DNA from: Alectryocaccomicrobium faecavium | Lineage (GTDB): Bacteria > Bacillota > Clostridia > Christensenellales > Aristaeellaceae | Length of the DNA stretch: 26,566 bases | Assembly (NCBI GenBank): GCA_018713425.1 | Contig: DVOT01000023.1 | Span: 1 to 26,566 of the forward strand | Direction of reading: 5' to 3' | Part shown: one piece after another, positions 14,684 to 22,696 of the stretch | Layout of the letters: each line of letters starts with the position of its first letter | How positions within the stretch are numbered: the first letter of the stretch is position 1 | Made by a program: the position numbers and the translations under genes | The notes under the pieces: model-generated | Databases searched by the model: none | What the model was told of the DNA's origin: nothing | Seen by the model: only the letters and a program-made list of their open reading frames with translations

Positions 14684-16894
14684 ATGTCATATATTGCGCG
14701 AATAGAGCACTTGCGCAAAAAAAAGGAAGAACAAACATTGGAAAAGCTAGCCATGCAACAGGATTATATGAATGAAGACGATTATGGCAGCGTACCTCCT
14801 CCACAAGATTTCCATTTTGAGGTGGAATACAACGATCCTGTACACAAAACGTTTTATGGGGCTGCGTTGTGGGCCAAAAATTTTCACCGTTTGCTGGAAG
14901 TGCATCCATTATATGTGGATCCGCAGGATGCTTTGGCGGGACGATGGATGTTTATCTTACAGCGCTTTCGCCCTTTTGAAAATGCGACTTCTAACCATAA
15001 TATGGAAATGGCCCCTGTTTTTAACTATGATTTTTTGAAAGAAGAGCAGGAAAAATACGGTATTATTCCGGGAATTGGGAAAATGCATCATTTTGCACCG
15101 GACTATAGCATTGGACTCGCACTGGGATGGGGCGGACTACGCCAAAAAGTACAGCGCTGCCGGAAATTGCATCCAGAGGCAGCATGGCTATACGATGCGG
15201 AAGAAGAAGTGCTTTCGGGCATTCACTGCTGGATGGCTCGCACGCTACAAGAAATTCATCGGCAGTGGGAACGGGAACAGGATCCTGTGCTGAAGAACAA
15301 TTTGGCAGAAATGGAAACCTGCAATCGGAATATCCTTACAAAACCCCCGGCATCTTTTCTGGAAGCCTGTCAGTGGATCGCTTGGTTTAATATGGTCAAT
15401 CGCACATACAATCGTGCCGGCTCAGGCTGCCAATTGGATGAAATTTTGCGCCCGTATTATGAGAATGATTGTGCCAAGGGAACGCTAGACGATGAAAAAG
15501 CTACGTTCATCCTTGCTTGTCTGTTCATCAACGACACGACGTATTATCAAATTGGTGGGCCAGCTCCAGATGGGCATGACTTGACAAGCCGCCTTTCCTA
15601 CCTGATTCTGGAGGCAGGGCATTTGGCAAAAACATCCGTCAATTTGACGGTACGGGTTCATGCGGAACTCCCCGAAAAGCTGCTGCGCAGGAGCGTTGAA
15701 ATTCTTTTGGAAGACCGTCGGGCTTTTCCGCGCTTTTCTGGCACGGAATCTTTGGTGAAAGGGTTCATGCGCAATGGGTATTCCCTGGAACTGGCTCGCC
15801 AAAGGATTGCCGTAGGCTGCCATTGGATGTCGTTGCCTGGTCGGGAATACACCTTGAACGATTTGATCAAGCTCAATTTCGCCAAGGTAATGGAAGTGGC
15901 TTTGGATGAATATATGGCGCAAGTACAGGATGCGCACTATGTGGAGGTATTGTATCAGCGGTTTTTGCGTCATTTGCAACGGGCGCGGGATTGTGTTGCC
16001 CGGGGGATTGATTTTCATTTGAAGCATCAGTACAAAAATGCGCCGGAACTGGTGCTGAATTTGGTATCTCACAGCCCGTTGGAGCGGGGACTGGACGCTT
16101 CGAATGGCGGAATGGAATATTACAATCTTTGCGTTGATGGCGCGGCGCTTGCTACGGTAGCGGATTCTTTTGCAGCAATTGAGCAGCGCGTGGAGCGGGA
16201 AAAGCGACTTTCGTGGAGGGAACTTTATGCGGCTTTAAAGGAAAATTTTGCTTCCAAACGAGGCGCTTACATTCGCGCGATGTTGCAAACTTCCGAACGG
16301 TATGGACGTGGCAATTCGTTGGGCGATCAGTGGGCAGAGCGCATTTCCCGTGATTTTACGACGATTGTCGTTTCCGCGCCGACGCCGGATGGATATCGCA
16401 TGCTCCCAGGCTTGTTTTCCTGGGCAAATACGATCAATTTAGGGAAGGATGTGGGAGCAACGGCCAATGGCCGCTATGCGGGGGATCCAATTTCACATGG
16501 CGCAAATCCGTTGCCAGGCTTCCGCACAGACGGGGCGCTCACGGCTCTTTCCACCGCGGTGGCGCGCGTGCAATGCGGGTATGGCAACACAGCGCCTATG
16601 CAACTAGAACTCAGTCCTACCATCGCCGATGATGAAAAGTCTGTATCCCTTGTGGAAGCATTGATTCAAACACATTTTGCCATGGGAGGAACGCTGATTA
16701 ACATCAATGTGATGGACAAAACCGTGCTGTTGGACGCTTATCAGCATCCCGAGAAATATCCGGATCTTATTGTACGAGTTACGGGTTTTACCGCGTATTT
16801 TATTGCTTTGAGTCCGGAATTTCGCAAGCTGATTGTAGAACGCGTGATTACCGATGAACCAGCTTCGCAGACAAGGTGTACCTGTGCCATTTAA
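14684..16894 (+). CDS. glycyl radical enzyme of the pyruvate formate-lyase superfamily, reaction unknown
   Basis: 736 residues. The radical glycine is G701 in LIVRVTGFTAYF, preceded by QHPEKYPD as in other GREs, and the barrel motif GATANGRYAGDPISHG (591-606) is normal. The thiyl cysteine is C379 in QRIAVGCHWMSLPGREY. Dehydratases, decarboxylases and choline lyase have Cys-X-Glu there and pyruvate formate-lyase has Cys-Cys; this protein has Cys379-His380-Trp381, so it is neither a standard lyase nor a formate-lyase. It has no N-terminal microcompartment-targeting extension and no shell proteins are nearby. TAGGGGG lies 8 nt before the ATG. Neighbouring sugar importer and Gfo/Idh/MocA genes suggest a carbohydrate-derived substrate, by inference. 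Oxygen-sensitive, so strictly anaerobic use. Confidence 0.93.
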   Translation: MSYIARIEHLRKKKEEQTLEKLAMQQDYMNEDDYGSVPPPQDFHFEVEYNDPVHKTFYGAALWAKNFHRLLEVHPLYVDPQDALAGRWMFILQRFRPFENATSNHNMEMAPVFNYDFLKEEQEKYGIIPGIGKMHHFAPDYSIGLALGWGGLRQKVQRCRKLHPEAAWLYDAEEEVLSGIHCWMARTLQEIHRQWEREQDPVLKNNLAEMETCNRNILTKPPASFLEACQWIAWFNMVNRTYNRAGSGCQLDEILRPYYENDCAKGTLDDEKATFILACLFINDTTYYQIGGPAPDGHDLTSRLSYLILEAGHLAKTSVNLTVRVHAELPEKLLRRSVEILLEDRRAFPRFSGTESLVKGFMRNGYSLELARQRIAVGCHWMSLPGREYTLNDLIKLNFAKVMEVALDEYMAQVQDAHYVEVLYQRFLRHLQRARDCVARGIDFHLKHQYKNAPELVLNLVSHSPLERGLDASNGGMEYYNLCVDGAALATVADSFAAIEQRVEREKRLSWRELYAALKENFASKRGAYIRAMLQTSERYGRGNSLGDQWAERISRDFTTIVVSAPTPDGYRMLPGLFSWANTINLGKDVGATANGRYAGDPISHGANPLPGFRTDGALTALSTAVARVQCGYGNTAPMQLELSPTIADDEKSVSLVEALIQTHFAMGGTLININVMDKTVLLDAYQHPEKYPDLIVRVTGFTAYFIALSPEFRKLIVERVITDEPASQTRCTCAI

Positions 16895-16926
16895 AACGAT
16901 GCGAATAAAGAAAGGGACGTGATAGC

Positions 16927-17871
16927 ATGGCAAATTTTGCTCTCATACATACGCGCAAGCGGAATCTGGCTAGAGAGATTATTAAAAATCGCTGGATCTA
17001 TCTGATGATGCTGCCGGTGGTTTTGTATTTTGTGATGTTTAAGTATATCCCAATCGGATATTTGAGAATGGCGTTCTATGATTATAAAATTCTGCGCGGC
17101 TTTGTAGGTAGTGATTTTGTAGGCCTGGAATATTTTGTGAAATTTTTTGGATCGAGGAATTTTTTGAACCTTTTGTATAACACGATTGAATTTTCGCTAG
17201 GTGCCATTTTTTGGCAGACATTGATGCCCATTGTCTTTGCCTTGCTGATCAATGAAGTGATGCAACCAAAGATCAAAAGGGCGTACCAAACAATCAGTTT
17301 TATGCCGTATTTTATCTCGACTGTAATTGTTGTTACTATGATTAATAGTGTAATTTCTCCTTCGACAGGCATGTTGAACTCCCTACGCAAGGCGATGGGG
17401 CTAGATACTGTGTATTATCTGGGAAATCCAAAATATTTTTACGCCATTAACTATATTTCAGGCGTTTGGAGTTGTATGGGCTGGAACAGTGTGATTTATA
17501 TCGCTGCACTAGCTAGCGTAGATATGGAAATTTATGAGGCAGCGGTGGTAGATGGCGCAAGTCGCATGCAGCGCCTGTTGCACGTGACGATTCCTTGTAT
17601 CCGGCCTACCATTGCCATTTTATTAACGCTGTCTGTGGGCGGAATTTTGGCGGGGGGAAATCTCGATAAGCTGATCCTCTTGCAGAATGATTTGAATTAT
17701 ACAAAATCGGAAATGCTCAATACGTATACGTATAAACTGGGAATTGTGAACGCGAAATACAGTTATGCCACGGCAATAGGGCTTGGAACCTCTGTCATCA
17801 GTTGTATTCTGGTGATCATTGCCAATCGTATATCTTCCGCTCTTTCTGATTCCAATTTTAGCGTGTTTTGA
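16927..17871 (+). CDS. carbohydrate ABC transporter permease, LplB type
   Basis: 314 residues, integral membrane, with about six helices starting at WIYLMMLPVVLYFVMF (about 25-40). The EAA loop that docks the ATPase is YEAAVVDGASRMQRLLHVTIP. The FKYIPIGYLRMAFYDYKI and LLINEV...QTISFMPYFIS stretches mark the LplB/YteP group, which import oligosaccharides such as pectin or other plant glycan fragments in Bacillota. An AAGGGA site precedes the ATG; the gene starts 32 bp after the GRE. The next permease begins 18 bp later. No ATPase gene is in the window, so a shared MsmX/MsmK-like ATPase encoded elsewhere is expected. Confidence 0.94.
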   Translation: MANFALIHTRKRNLAREIIKNRWIYLMMLPVVLYFVMFKYIPIGYLRMAFYDYKILRGFVGSDFVGLEYFVKFFGSRNFLNLLYNTIEFSLGAIFWQTLMPIVFALLINEVMQPKIKRAYQTISFMPYFISTVIVVTMINSVISPSTGMLNSLRKAMGLDTVYYLGNPKYFYAINYISGVWSCMGWNSVIYIAALASVDMEIYEAAVVDGASRMQRLLHVTIPCIRPTIAILLTLSVGGILAGGNLDKLILLQNDLNYTKSEMLNTYTYKLGIVNAKYSYATAIGLGTSVISCILVIIANRISSALSDSNFSVF

Positions 17872-17888
17872 GAAAGGAGAATGGAAAC

Positions 17889-18782
17889 ATGGAGCATAAG
17901 ATGCGAGTGGCGCGCCGGATTCAAAGCAGGGATGATAAGGTATTTGACGCCGTTGTGCATGCTATTTTGATCATTCTTTCTTTGTTCTTTCTGCTGCCGT
18001 TTCTCAATGTTCTTTCTCTTTCTATCAGCGAAAGCCAACATGTAGTGCGAGGCGATGTGTACTTCTGGCCCAATGGGCTCTCTTTTGAAGCGTATCGGGA
18101 AATGCTGGATAGCATGGATATTGTGCGGGCATTTCTCAATTCGGTTTTTCTGGCGGCAGTAGGCTGTGTTTTGAGCGTATTATTTACTGCCATTGCTGCG
18201 TATCCCCTGGTTTTTTCTAACGCTCCTGGAAAAAAGGCGTATTCTATTATGATTATGATCACTTATTGGTTCAGTGGCGGTATGGTGCCCACCTTCGTTG
18301 TTATGAGCCAATATGGATTGGTTGATAGTCAGTGGTCTTTGATTTTGTTGAGCTTGATTAGTGCCTATAATGTGTTGGTAGTGCGGGCATTTTATCAGTC
18401 CATCCCTATGTCGCTGGTGGAAGCTGCCCGCATCGATGGCGGCAATGAGATCTGGATTCTTTTTCGTCTGATTCTTCCGCTGGCAAAGCCTGTGCTAGCT
18501 ACCGTCGCCATGTGGGTCATTGTGGGTCATTGGAACGATTATCTCAATGCCAGCATCTATTTGAAATCGTCCGATAAGTATACCCTGCAGTTGGTGCTGC
18601 GCGGTATGCTAGCGGAACGCGCTATGAATGCCGAATCAGCGGCGGATGAATGGCAAAATTTGGGCTTGGGCTCTCAATTGAAGTATGCTACGGTCGTCAT
18701 TTCCATGATTCCCATGCTGTGTATTTATCCGTTTTTTCAGCGCTATTTCGTAAAAGGCATTATGATTGGCGCTGTGAAATAA
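17889..18782 (+). CDS. carbohydrate ABC transporter permease, LplC/YtcP type
   Basis: 297 residues, integral membrane, second half of the permease heterodimer. Features: first helix HAILIILSLFFLLPFLNVLS, the family's SISESQHVVRGDVYFWPNGL segment, the YWFSGGMVPTFVVM region, the EAA loop VEAARIDGGNEIWILFRLILP, and the C-terminal NDYLNASIYLKSSDKYTLQLV typical of YtcP/LplC. The frame is open from a TTG at 17868, but the ATG at 17889 has AAAGGAG 9 nt upstream and is preferred. It works with the permease at 16927 and the binding protein at 18875. Confidence 0.94.
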   Translation: MEHKMRVARRIQSRDDKVFDAVVHAILIILSLFFLLPFLNVLSLSISESQHVVRGDVYFWPNGLSFEAYREMLDSMDIVRAFLNSVFLAAVGCVLSVLFTAIAAYPLVFSNAPGKKAYSIMIMITYWFSGGMVPTFVVMSQYGLVDSQWSLILLSLISAYNVLVVRAFYQSIPMSLVEAARIDGGNEIWILFRLILPLAKPVLATVAMWVIVGHWNDYLNASIYLKSSDKYTLQLVLRGMLAERAMNAESAADEWQNLGLGSQLKYATVVISMIPMLCIYPFFQRYFVKGIMIGAVK

Positions 18783-18821
18783 TGCGACCATTTTCACTGC
18801 ATTCCTTTTGTGTTCACTGCA
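18782..18821 (+). promoter_or_regulatory. candidate AraC-regulator operator upstream of the binding-protein gene
   Basis: ATGCGACCATTT (18782-18793) repeats the word found at 12651-12662. It is followed by the direct repeats TTCACTGCA at 18793-18801 and 18813-18821, exactly 20 bp apart. Direct half-sites about two helical turns apart are typical for AraC-family proteins. A separate activated promoter for the binding-protein gene is possible, though no consensus -35/-10 pair is clear. Confidence 0.35.
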
Positions 18822-18874
18822 GGGAATACAAACGGGCGGTGATGGAACAATAAAGAAATAGAGGAGGATTCTTC

Positions 18875-20359
18875 ATGAAAAAACTGCTCGCCCTGCTTCT
18901 TTCTGCCCTGCTGTCTTTAACGGCGGTGGGAGCGCTGGCAGAAGAAGCTCCGCTGGAATTTTCTTATATGACCATCTCTTCGGACACTTGGAATTCGGAA
19001 CAACTGCCCATGGTGGAACTGCAAGCGCGCACCAACACGCAAATCGATTTCATTACAGCTCCGCTGGATGGCTATGCCACCAATTTGCAAACCATGTTGG
19101 CCACGGGCGATATCCCGGATGTAATTCAGGTGCGCGATAAGGCACAGTTGTCTATGCTGGTTGACCAGGGTGCTATCTTGCCCATTGAAGATTTGCTGAA
19201 AGAATATGGCCAGAACATTCTTGCTGTGGTTGGAGAGGCCAACTACAATGCAGTGCGAGATGCAGACGGCCATATCTACACCATTCCTTTTGTTGGTACA
19301 ACGCCCTTGACCAAGAGTTGGATGATGCGCAAGGATTGGCTGGATCGGCTGAGTCTAGAAGTGCCCACAACCTGGGACGAGTGGGTGGAAGTTTTCAAAG
19401 CGTTTAAAGAGCAGGACGCCAATGGCAATGGGGATCCTAACGACGAAATTCCCTTCACTGCCATGGATACCTCGCTGCTGTACACCTTTGATATTGCCGC
19501 CAACGACATTTTCTGCGTGGACCCGGAAAACCACTATACGCTGATCTATGAACATCCCAATTATCAGGCGTATCTGGAGACTCTGCGCGATTTGTATGCT
19601 CAAGGCCTGCTGGATCCGGAATACTTGGATCGCACGGGCGAAACCAAGGAAGCTGCGTTGACGGCCGCAATGGCCAACGACCTGGTGGGTTGTTGCTGGA
19701 CATTTATGAACAACATGCACCACGTGGATGCCATTGAGGGCGCGCAATACATTTACATGGCTCCGCCGGTAAGCCCCTATGGCACGCAAACTCAGCCGGG
19801 ACGCGTGCTTGGCGTATCAGACAACGCCGCCACCATTTCCGTTGCTGCGGAAGATAAGGCCATTGCGTTAATCCAATTCTTCGACTATATTTTTAGTGAA
19901 GAAGGCCAGCTCCTTTTCAGCTTTGGCGTGGAAGGCGTACACTTCGATTATGTGGATGGCGAACCGCGTCTGCGCCCGGAATATACAACGGACTTTAACA
20001 CGTATCGCGCGCAGGGTATGAATTATCAGCCCATTGCTCATGTCTGGACAGGGGACGCTTATGTGCAGGTGTTTACCAATGGCGCAACTTTCGAGGAGAT
20101 GGATTCTGTGGCCCAGCAGTTTACCATCGGTGCGGAAAAGAACGAGGAATACGGTATTGCTGTGCCGCCCATTTTCACCACGGATGCATACAGTGAATAT
20201 TACGCAGATTTGGGTGCGCAGGTGAAATCCTTGGAAGCCAATGCGGTAGCTGGCAATATAACCGTGGAAGAGTTCTTTGCCGAATACGAAAAACTCAAGG
20301 AGGAAGGACTTCAGGAAGTGATCGATCAGGCGGATGAAGCTTGGCAGGCCATTCAATAA
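18875..20359 (+). CDS. extracellular solute-binding protein for the sugar ABC transporter
   Basis: 494 residues, the size of LplA/YtcQ-type binding proteins. A signal peptide (1-22, ending in VGALA before EEAPLEF) has an A-x-A type cleavage site and no lipobox cysteine, so the mature protein should be released or held in another way, unlike most Gram-positive homologues. Family features: LQTMLATGDIPDVIQV, the KDWLDRLSLEVPTTWDEW segment, DANGNGDPNDEIPF (a calcium-loop-like motif typical of this group) and the C-terminal FFAEYEKLKEEGLQEVID. The GAGGAGG ribosome site is strong. It captures the substrate and delivers it to the permeases encoded just upstream. It may be expressed separately, given the 92-bp gap with repeats and the hairpin downstream. 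Confidence 0.94.
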   Translation: MKKLLALLLSALLSLTAVGALAEEAPLEFSYMTISSDTWNSEQLPMVELQARTNTQIDFITAPLDGYATNLQTMLATGDIPDVIQVRDKAQLSMLVDQGAILPIEDLLKEYGQNILAVVGEANYNAVRDADGHIYTIPFVGTTPLTKSWMMRKDWLDRLSLEVPTTWDEWVEVFKAFKEQDANGNGDPNDEIPFTAMDTSLLYTFDIAANDIFCVDPENHYTLIYEHPNYQAYLETLRDLYAQGLLDPEYLDRTGETKEAALTAAMANDLVGCCWTFMNNMHHVDAIEGAQYIYMAPPVSPYGTQTQPGRVLGVSDNAATISVAAEDKAIALIQFFDYIFSEEGQLLFSFGVEGVHFDYVDGEPRLRPEYTTDFNTYRAQGMNYQPIAHVWTGDAYVQVFTNGATFEEMDSVAQQFTIGAEKNEEYGIAVPPIFTTDAYSEYYADLGAQVKSLEANAVAGNITVEEFFAEYEKLKEEGLQEVIDQADEAWQAIQ

Positions 20360-20381
20360 TCGCATTGTGATTGGTGCTTTT

Positions 20382-20416
20382 GTGTTCCGGCAAGAACCTG
20401 CAGCTTGCCGGAACAC
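20382..20416 (+). terminator. strong hairpin after the binding-protein gene, without T-run
   Basis: A perfect 13-bp stem, GTGTTCCGGCAAG with CTTGCCGGAACAC, has a 9-nt loop and lies 23 bp after the stop. CCTTCTG follows instead of a T-run, so it is more likely a partial terminator or an mRNA 3'-end stabiliser that sets binding-protein level above the downstream genes. Confidence 0.5.
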
Positions 20417-20452
20417 CCTTCTGAAATGTTCTGCGACAAAGGGGAAAGAGAC

Positions 20453-21538
20453 ATGGAAACACTGAAAACAGGCATTATTGGTTGCGGCGGCATTGCCAAC
20501 GGTAAGCATATGCCCACGCTGGCAAAAATGGAAGATGTGGAGATGGTAGCTTTTTGCGATATTGTCCCTGAGCGCGCTCAGGAAGCGGCCCGGAGATATG
20601 GAGCGCCGGGAGCCAGAGTCTATACAGATTATCGCGATCTGCTGCGGGAAGCAGAAATCACCGATGTGCGCGTGCTTACGGACAATAGTTGCCATCGCGC
20701 CATCACCATCGACGCATTGGAAGCAGGTAAACACGTTTTGTGCGAAAAACCCCTCGCTATAACGTATGAGGATGCAAAAAGAATGGTGGAAACTTCTCAC
20801 AAAACGGGGAAACTGCTCACCGTTGGCTATCAGCATCGCTACAACTTGGATTCCATTTATTTAAAGAAGGAAATGGAAGCAGGCACGCTGGGAGACGTAT
20901 ATATCGCCAAAGCGCGGGTGTTGCGCCGTCGCGGTGCGCCCACCTGGGGTGCCTTTCACCAAAAAGAAAAGGTGGGCGGCGGCCCCATGATTGATGTCGG
21001 TACCCATGTGATTGATTTGGTACTGTGGCTACTTAACAATTATCAGCTTCGTTATGTAGCGGCTATGACCTATCAAAAACTCAAAGACCAGCCTGATTTG
21101 GCCAATCCATTTGGCCCGTTGAAAGCAGAGGAATTTACCTGCGAGGATAGCGGTGTGGCTCTTTTGGTGATGCAAAACGGCGCTTCTGTAATCATCGAAA
21201 CTAGCTGGCTGCTCAATACCTTGGAAGCTGGCGGCGTACGGTATTTGTTATGCGGCGATCGGGCAGGGGCGGACAATTTCAGCGGCAAGTTACGGATCAA
21301 TGGCGTTGCGCAAAATACGCTCTACATCGCCGAGCCAGATTTTCAGGGCAGTGGCGTTAGTTTTTATGAGGGTAAGCAGGAGGATTCCCCTTATCGGGAA
21401 GCGCGCACGTTTATTCGCGCCATTCGTGGAGAAGGCCCACTGTGCGTGGAAGCCTGGCAGGCGGCCAAGGTTGTGCAGGTGGTGGAGGGAATCTATCGTT
21501 CCGCCGAATCCGGCCGGCCATACTATTTTGAAGATTGA
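20453..21538 (+). CDS. Gfo/Idh/MocA family oxidoreductase
   Basis: 361 residues. The NAD(P)-binding Rossmann motif is GIIGCGGIANGKH (7-19). The family signature EKPLA is at 98-102, and the C-terminal domain opens with GGGPMIDVGTHVIDL (175-189), containing the catalytic Asp/His positions. Members oxidise or reduce hydroxyl groups of sugars, inositols and their derivatives. The ATG at 20453 has AAAGGGGAAAG just upstream and begins 4 residues before the Rossmann strand; the longer frame from 20405 overlaps the hairpin and is rejected. It is encoded between the binding protein and a second, divergent family member, so both probably act on the imported substrate or on the GRE product. Confidence 0.93.
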   Translation: METLKTGIIGCGGIANGKHMPTLAKMEDVEMVAFCDIVPERAQEAARRYGAPGARVYTDYRDLLREAEITDVRVLTDNSCHRAITIDALEAGKHVLCEKPLAITYEDAKRMVETSHKTGKLLTVGYQHRYNLDSIYLKKEMEAGTLGDVYIAKARVLRRRGAPTWGAFHQKEKVGGGPMIDVGTHVIDLVLWLLNNYQLRYVAAMTYQKLKDQPDLANPFGPLKAEEFTCEDSGVALLVMQNGASVIIETSWLLNTLEAGGVRYLLCGDRAGADNFSGKLRINGVAQNTLYIAEPDFQGSGVSFYEGKQEDSPYREARTFIRAIRGEGPLCVEAWQAAKVVQVVEGIYRSAESGRPYYFED

Positions 21539-21577
21539 CGCGCCAGAGAAGCAACGCATTGAAGGAGGAAACGGAAT

Positions 21578-22618
21578 ATGTTTCGCGTAGCTGTTTTGAG
21601 TCGCTGGCATCCACATGAAAGCCGGTATACGCCGGAATTGCTGGCAGCGCCGGATTGTCAGGTTTCCTGTGTTTGGGATATAGAGGAAGAACGAGGCCGG
21701 GCATGGGCAAAGGAGATCCACGTGCCTTTTGTGAAAGATCTGGAACAGATTTGGAGGGACGCGCAGGTGGATGGTGTGGTGGTCACGGCTCCCACTACCA
21801 TGCATAAGGAAATTATTTTGGCAGCGGCAAACGCGGGGAAGCATGTTTTTGTGGAAAAGAGTTTGGCATTGACTGCAAAGGATGCCCAGGATATTCAGAA
21901 AGCCATTGAAAGCAATTCGGTGGTTTTTACCATTGCATACATTCGCTGCACCACGGGCCCCTTTATGTTTGCCAAAACCGTAAAAGATAGTGGAATCCTG
22001 GGCGATATCACGATGGTTCGCGTGCGCAATGGGCACAATCAGGGCTTGAATGGGGTTTTGCCCGATTATTGGTTTGATCCTGCGCAGACGGGTGGCGGAG
22101 CTATGACAGATCTGGGATGTCATCAGATGTATTTGCTGGATTGGATGTTTGGAACCCCCAGCACAGTCAACGCGATGTATAGTTATTATACCAGTCGTGC
22201 GGTGGAAGACAGTGGTGTAGTGACTGCTTTATACAACGATGGAAAAACGCTAGCCATTATGGATAGCTCATTTACCACCTATTATTCCCCGTATACGTTT
22301 GAACTGTATGGTACACAAGGTACGCTTCTGGTGCGCCTGGATCAGAATGGGGTGGAAGTACATCTTCCCAAAGATGCGCAGCCGTGGTTTGCTTCGAAAT
22401 ATGAAGGGTATGTCAACAAAGAGATATTTGGGGATCGCGCGCGCTATTTTGTGGCTGGCAAAGCCCTGCCGGATGCGCCGTCTCCGCTGCGTTCCTGGAT
22501 AGACGCCTGCACAAAGGGCGCGCCGGTTCTGTTTGACATCAATTCTGCCGTCCGCTTGGCGCGAATGGTGGAATGTGCGAATATCGCGCACCGCACAGAA
22601 CAGCAGTGTCGCTTCTAG
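21578..22618 (+). CDS. Gfo/Idh/MocA-like oxidoreductase with altered nucleotide motif
   Basis: 346 residues. The fold is clear from VDGVVVTAPTTMHKEIILAA, GKHVFVEKSLALT (EKSLA in place of EKPLA) and GGGAMTDLGCHQMYLLDW. The N-terminal glycine-rich loop is replaced by VAVLSRWHPHESRY (5-16), which lacks GxGxxG; this resembles the subfamily that carries an LSFWHVHA-type start. NAD(P) binding may differ, or the protein may have another role. It is 39 bp after the first oxidoreductase, with AAGGAGG before the ATG, and is the last gene of the plus-strand operon before the terminator. Substrate unknown; a hydroxyl at the sugar C3 or an inositol-like ring is typical for relatives. Confidence 0.88.
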   Translation: MFRVAVLSRWHPHESRYTPELLAAPDCQVSCVWDIEEERGRAWAKEIHVPFVKDLEQIWRDAQVDGVVVTAPTTMHKEIILAAANAGKHVFVEKSLALTAKDAQDIQKAIESNSVVFTIAYIRCTTGPFMFAKTVKDSGILGDITMVRVRNGHNQGLNGVLPDYWFDPAQTGGGAMTDLGCHQMYLLDWMFGTPSTVNAMYSYYTSRAVEDSGVVTALYNDGKTLAIMDSSFTTYYSPYTFELYGTQGTLLVRLDQNGVEVHLPKDAQPWFASKYEGYVNKEIFGDRARYFVAGKALPDAPSPLRSWIDACTKGAPVLFDINSAVRLARMVECANIAHRTEQQCRF

Positions 22619-22639
22619 CGAGAGAAAAAATGTTTTTTG

Positions 22640-22696
22640 TTTGGGGAGCCAGACGCCATTTACAAACGTCTGGCTCCCCAAATACGTTTTTCTTTT
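22640..22696 (+). terminator. intrinsic terminator of the central operon
   Basis: A perfect 16-bp stem (22640-22655 TTTGGGGAGCCAGACG, 22667-22682 reverse complement) has an 11-nt loop, followed by TACG and a T-rich tract (22687-22696). It lies 21 bp after the last oxidoreductase and directly before the convergent glycosidase stop. On the minus strand a T6 tract follows after about 9 nt, so it may serve both directions. Confidence 0.85.

Noticed and set aside
14684..16894. Assignment of the GRE as pyruvate formate-lyase
   Set aside because: The Cys-Cys pair is absent, the activase has the two-cluster ferredoxin insert, and no formate or acetyl-CoA genes are nearby.
18510..18534. Tandem repeat GTGGGTCATT in the second permease
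   Set aside because: It encodes the conserved WVIVGHWND motif of the family; the repetition is explained by the protein sequence.
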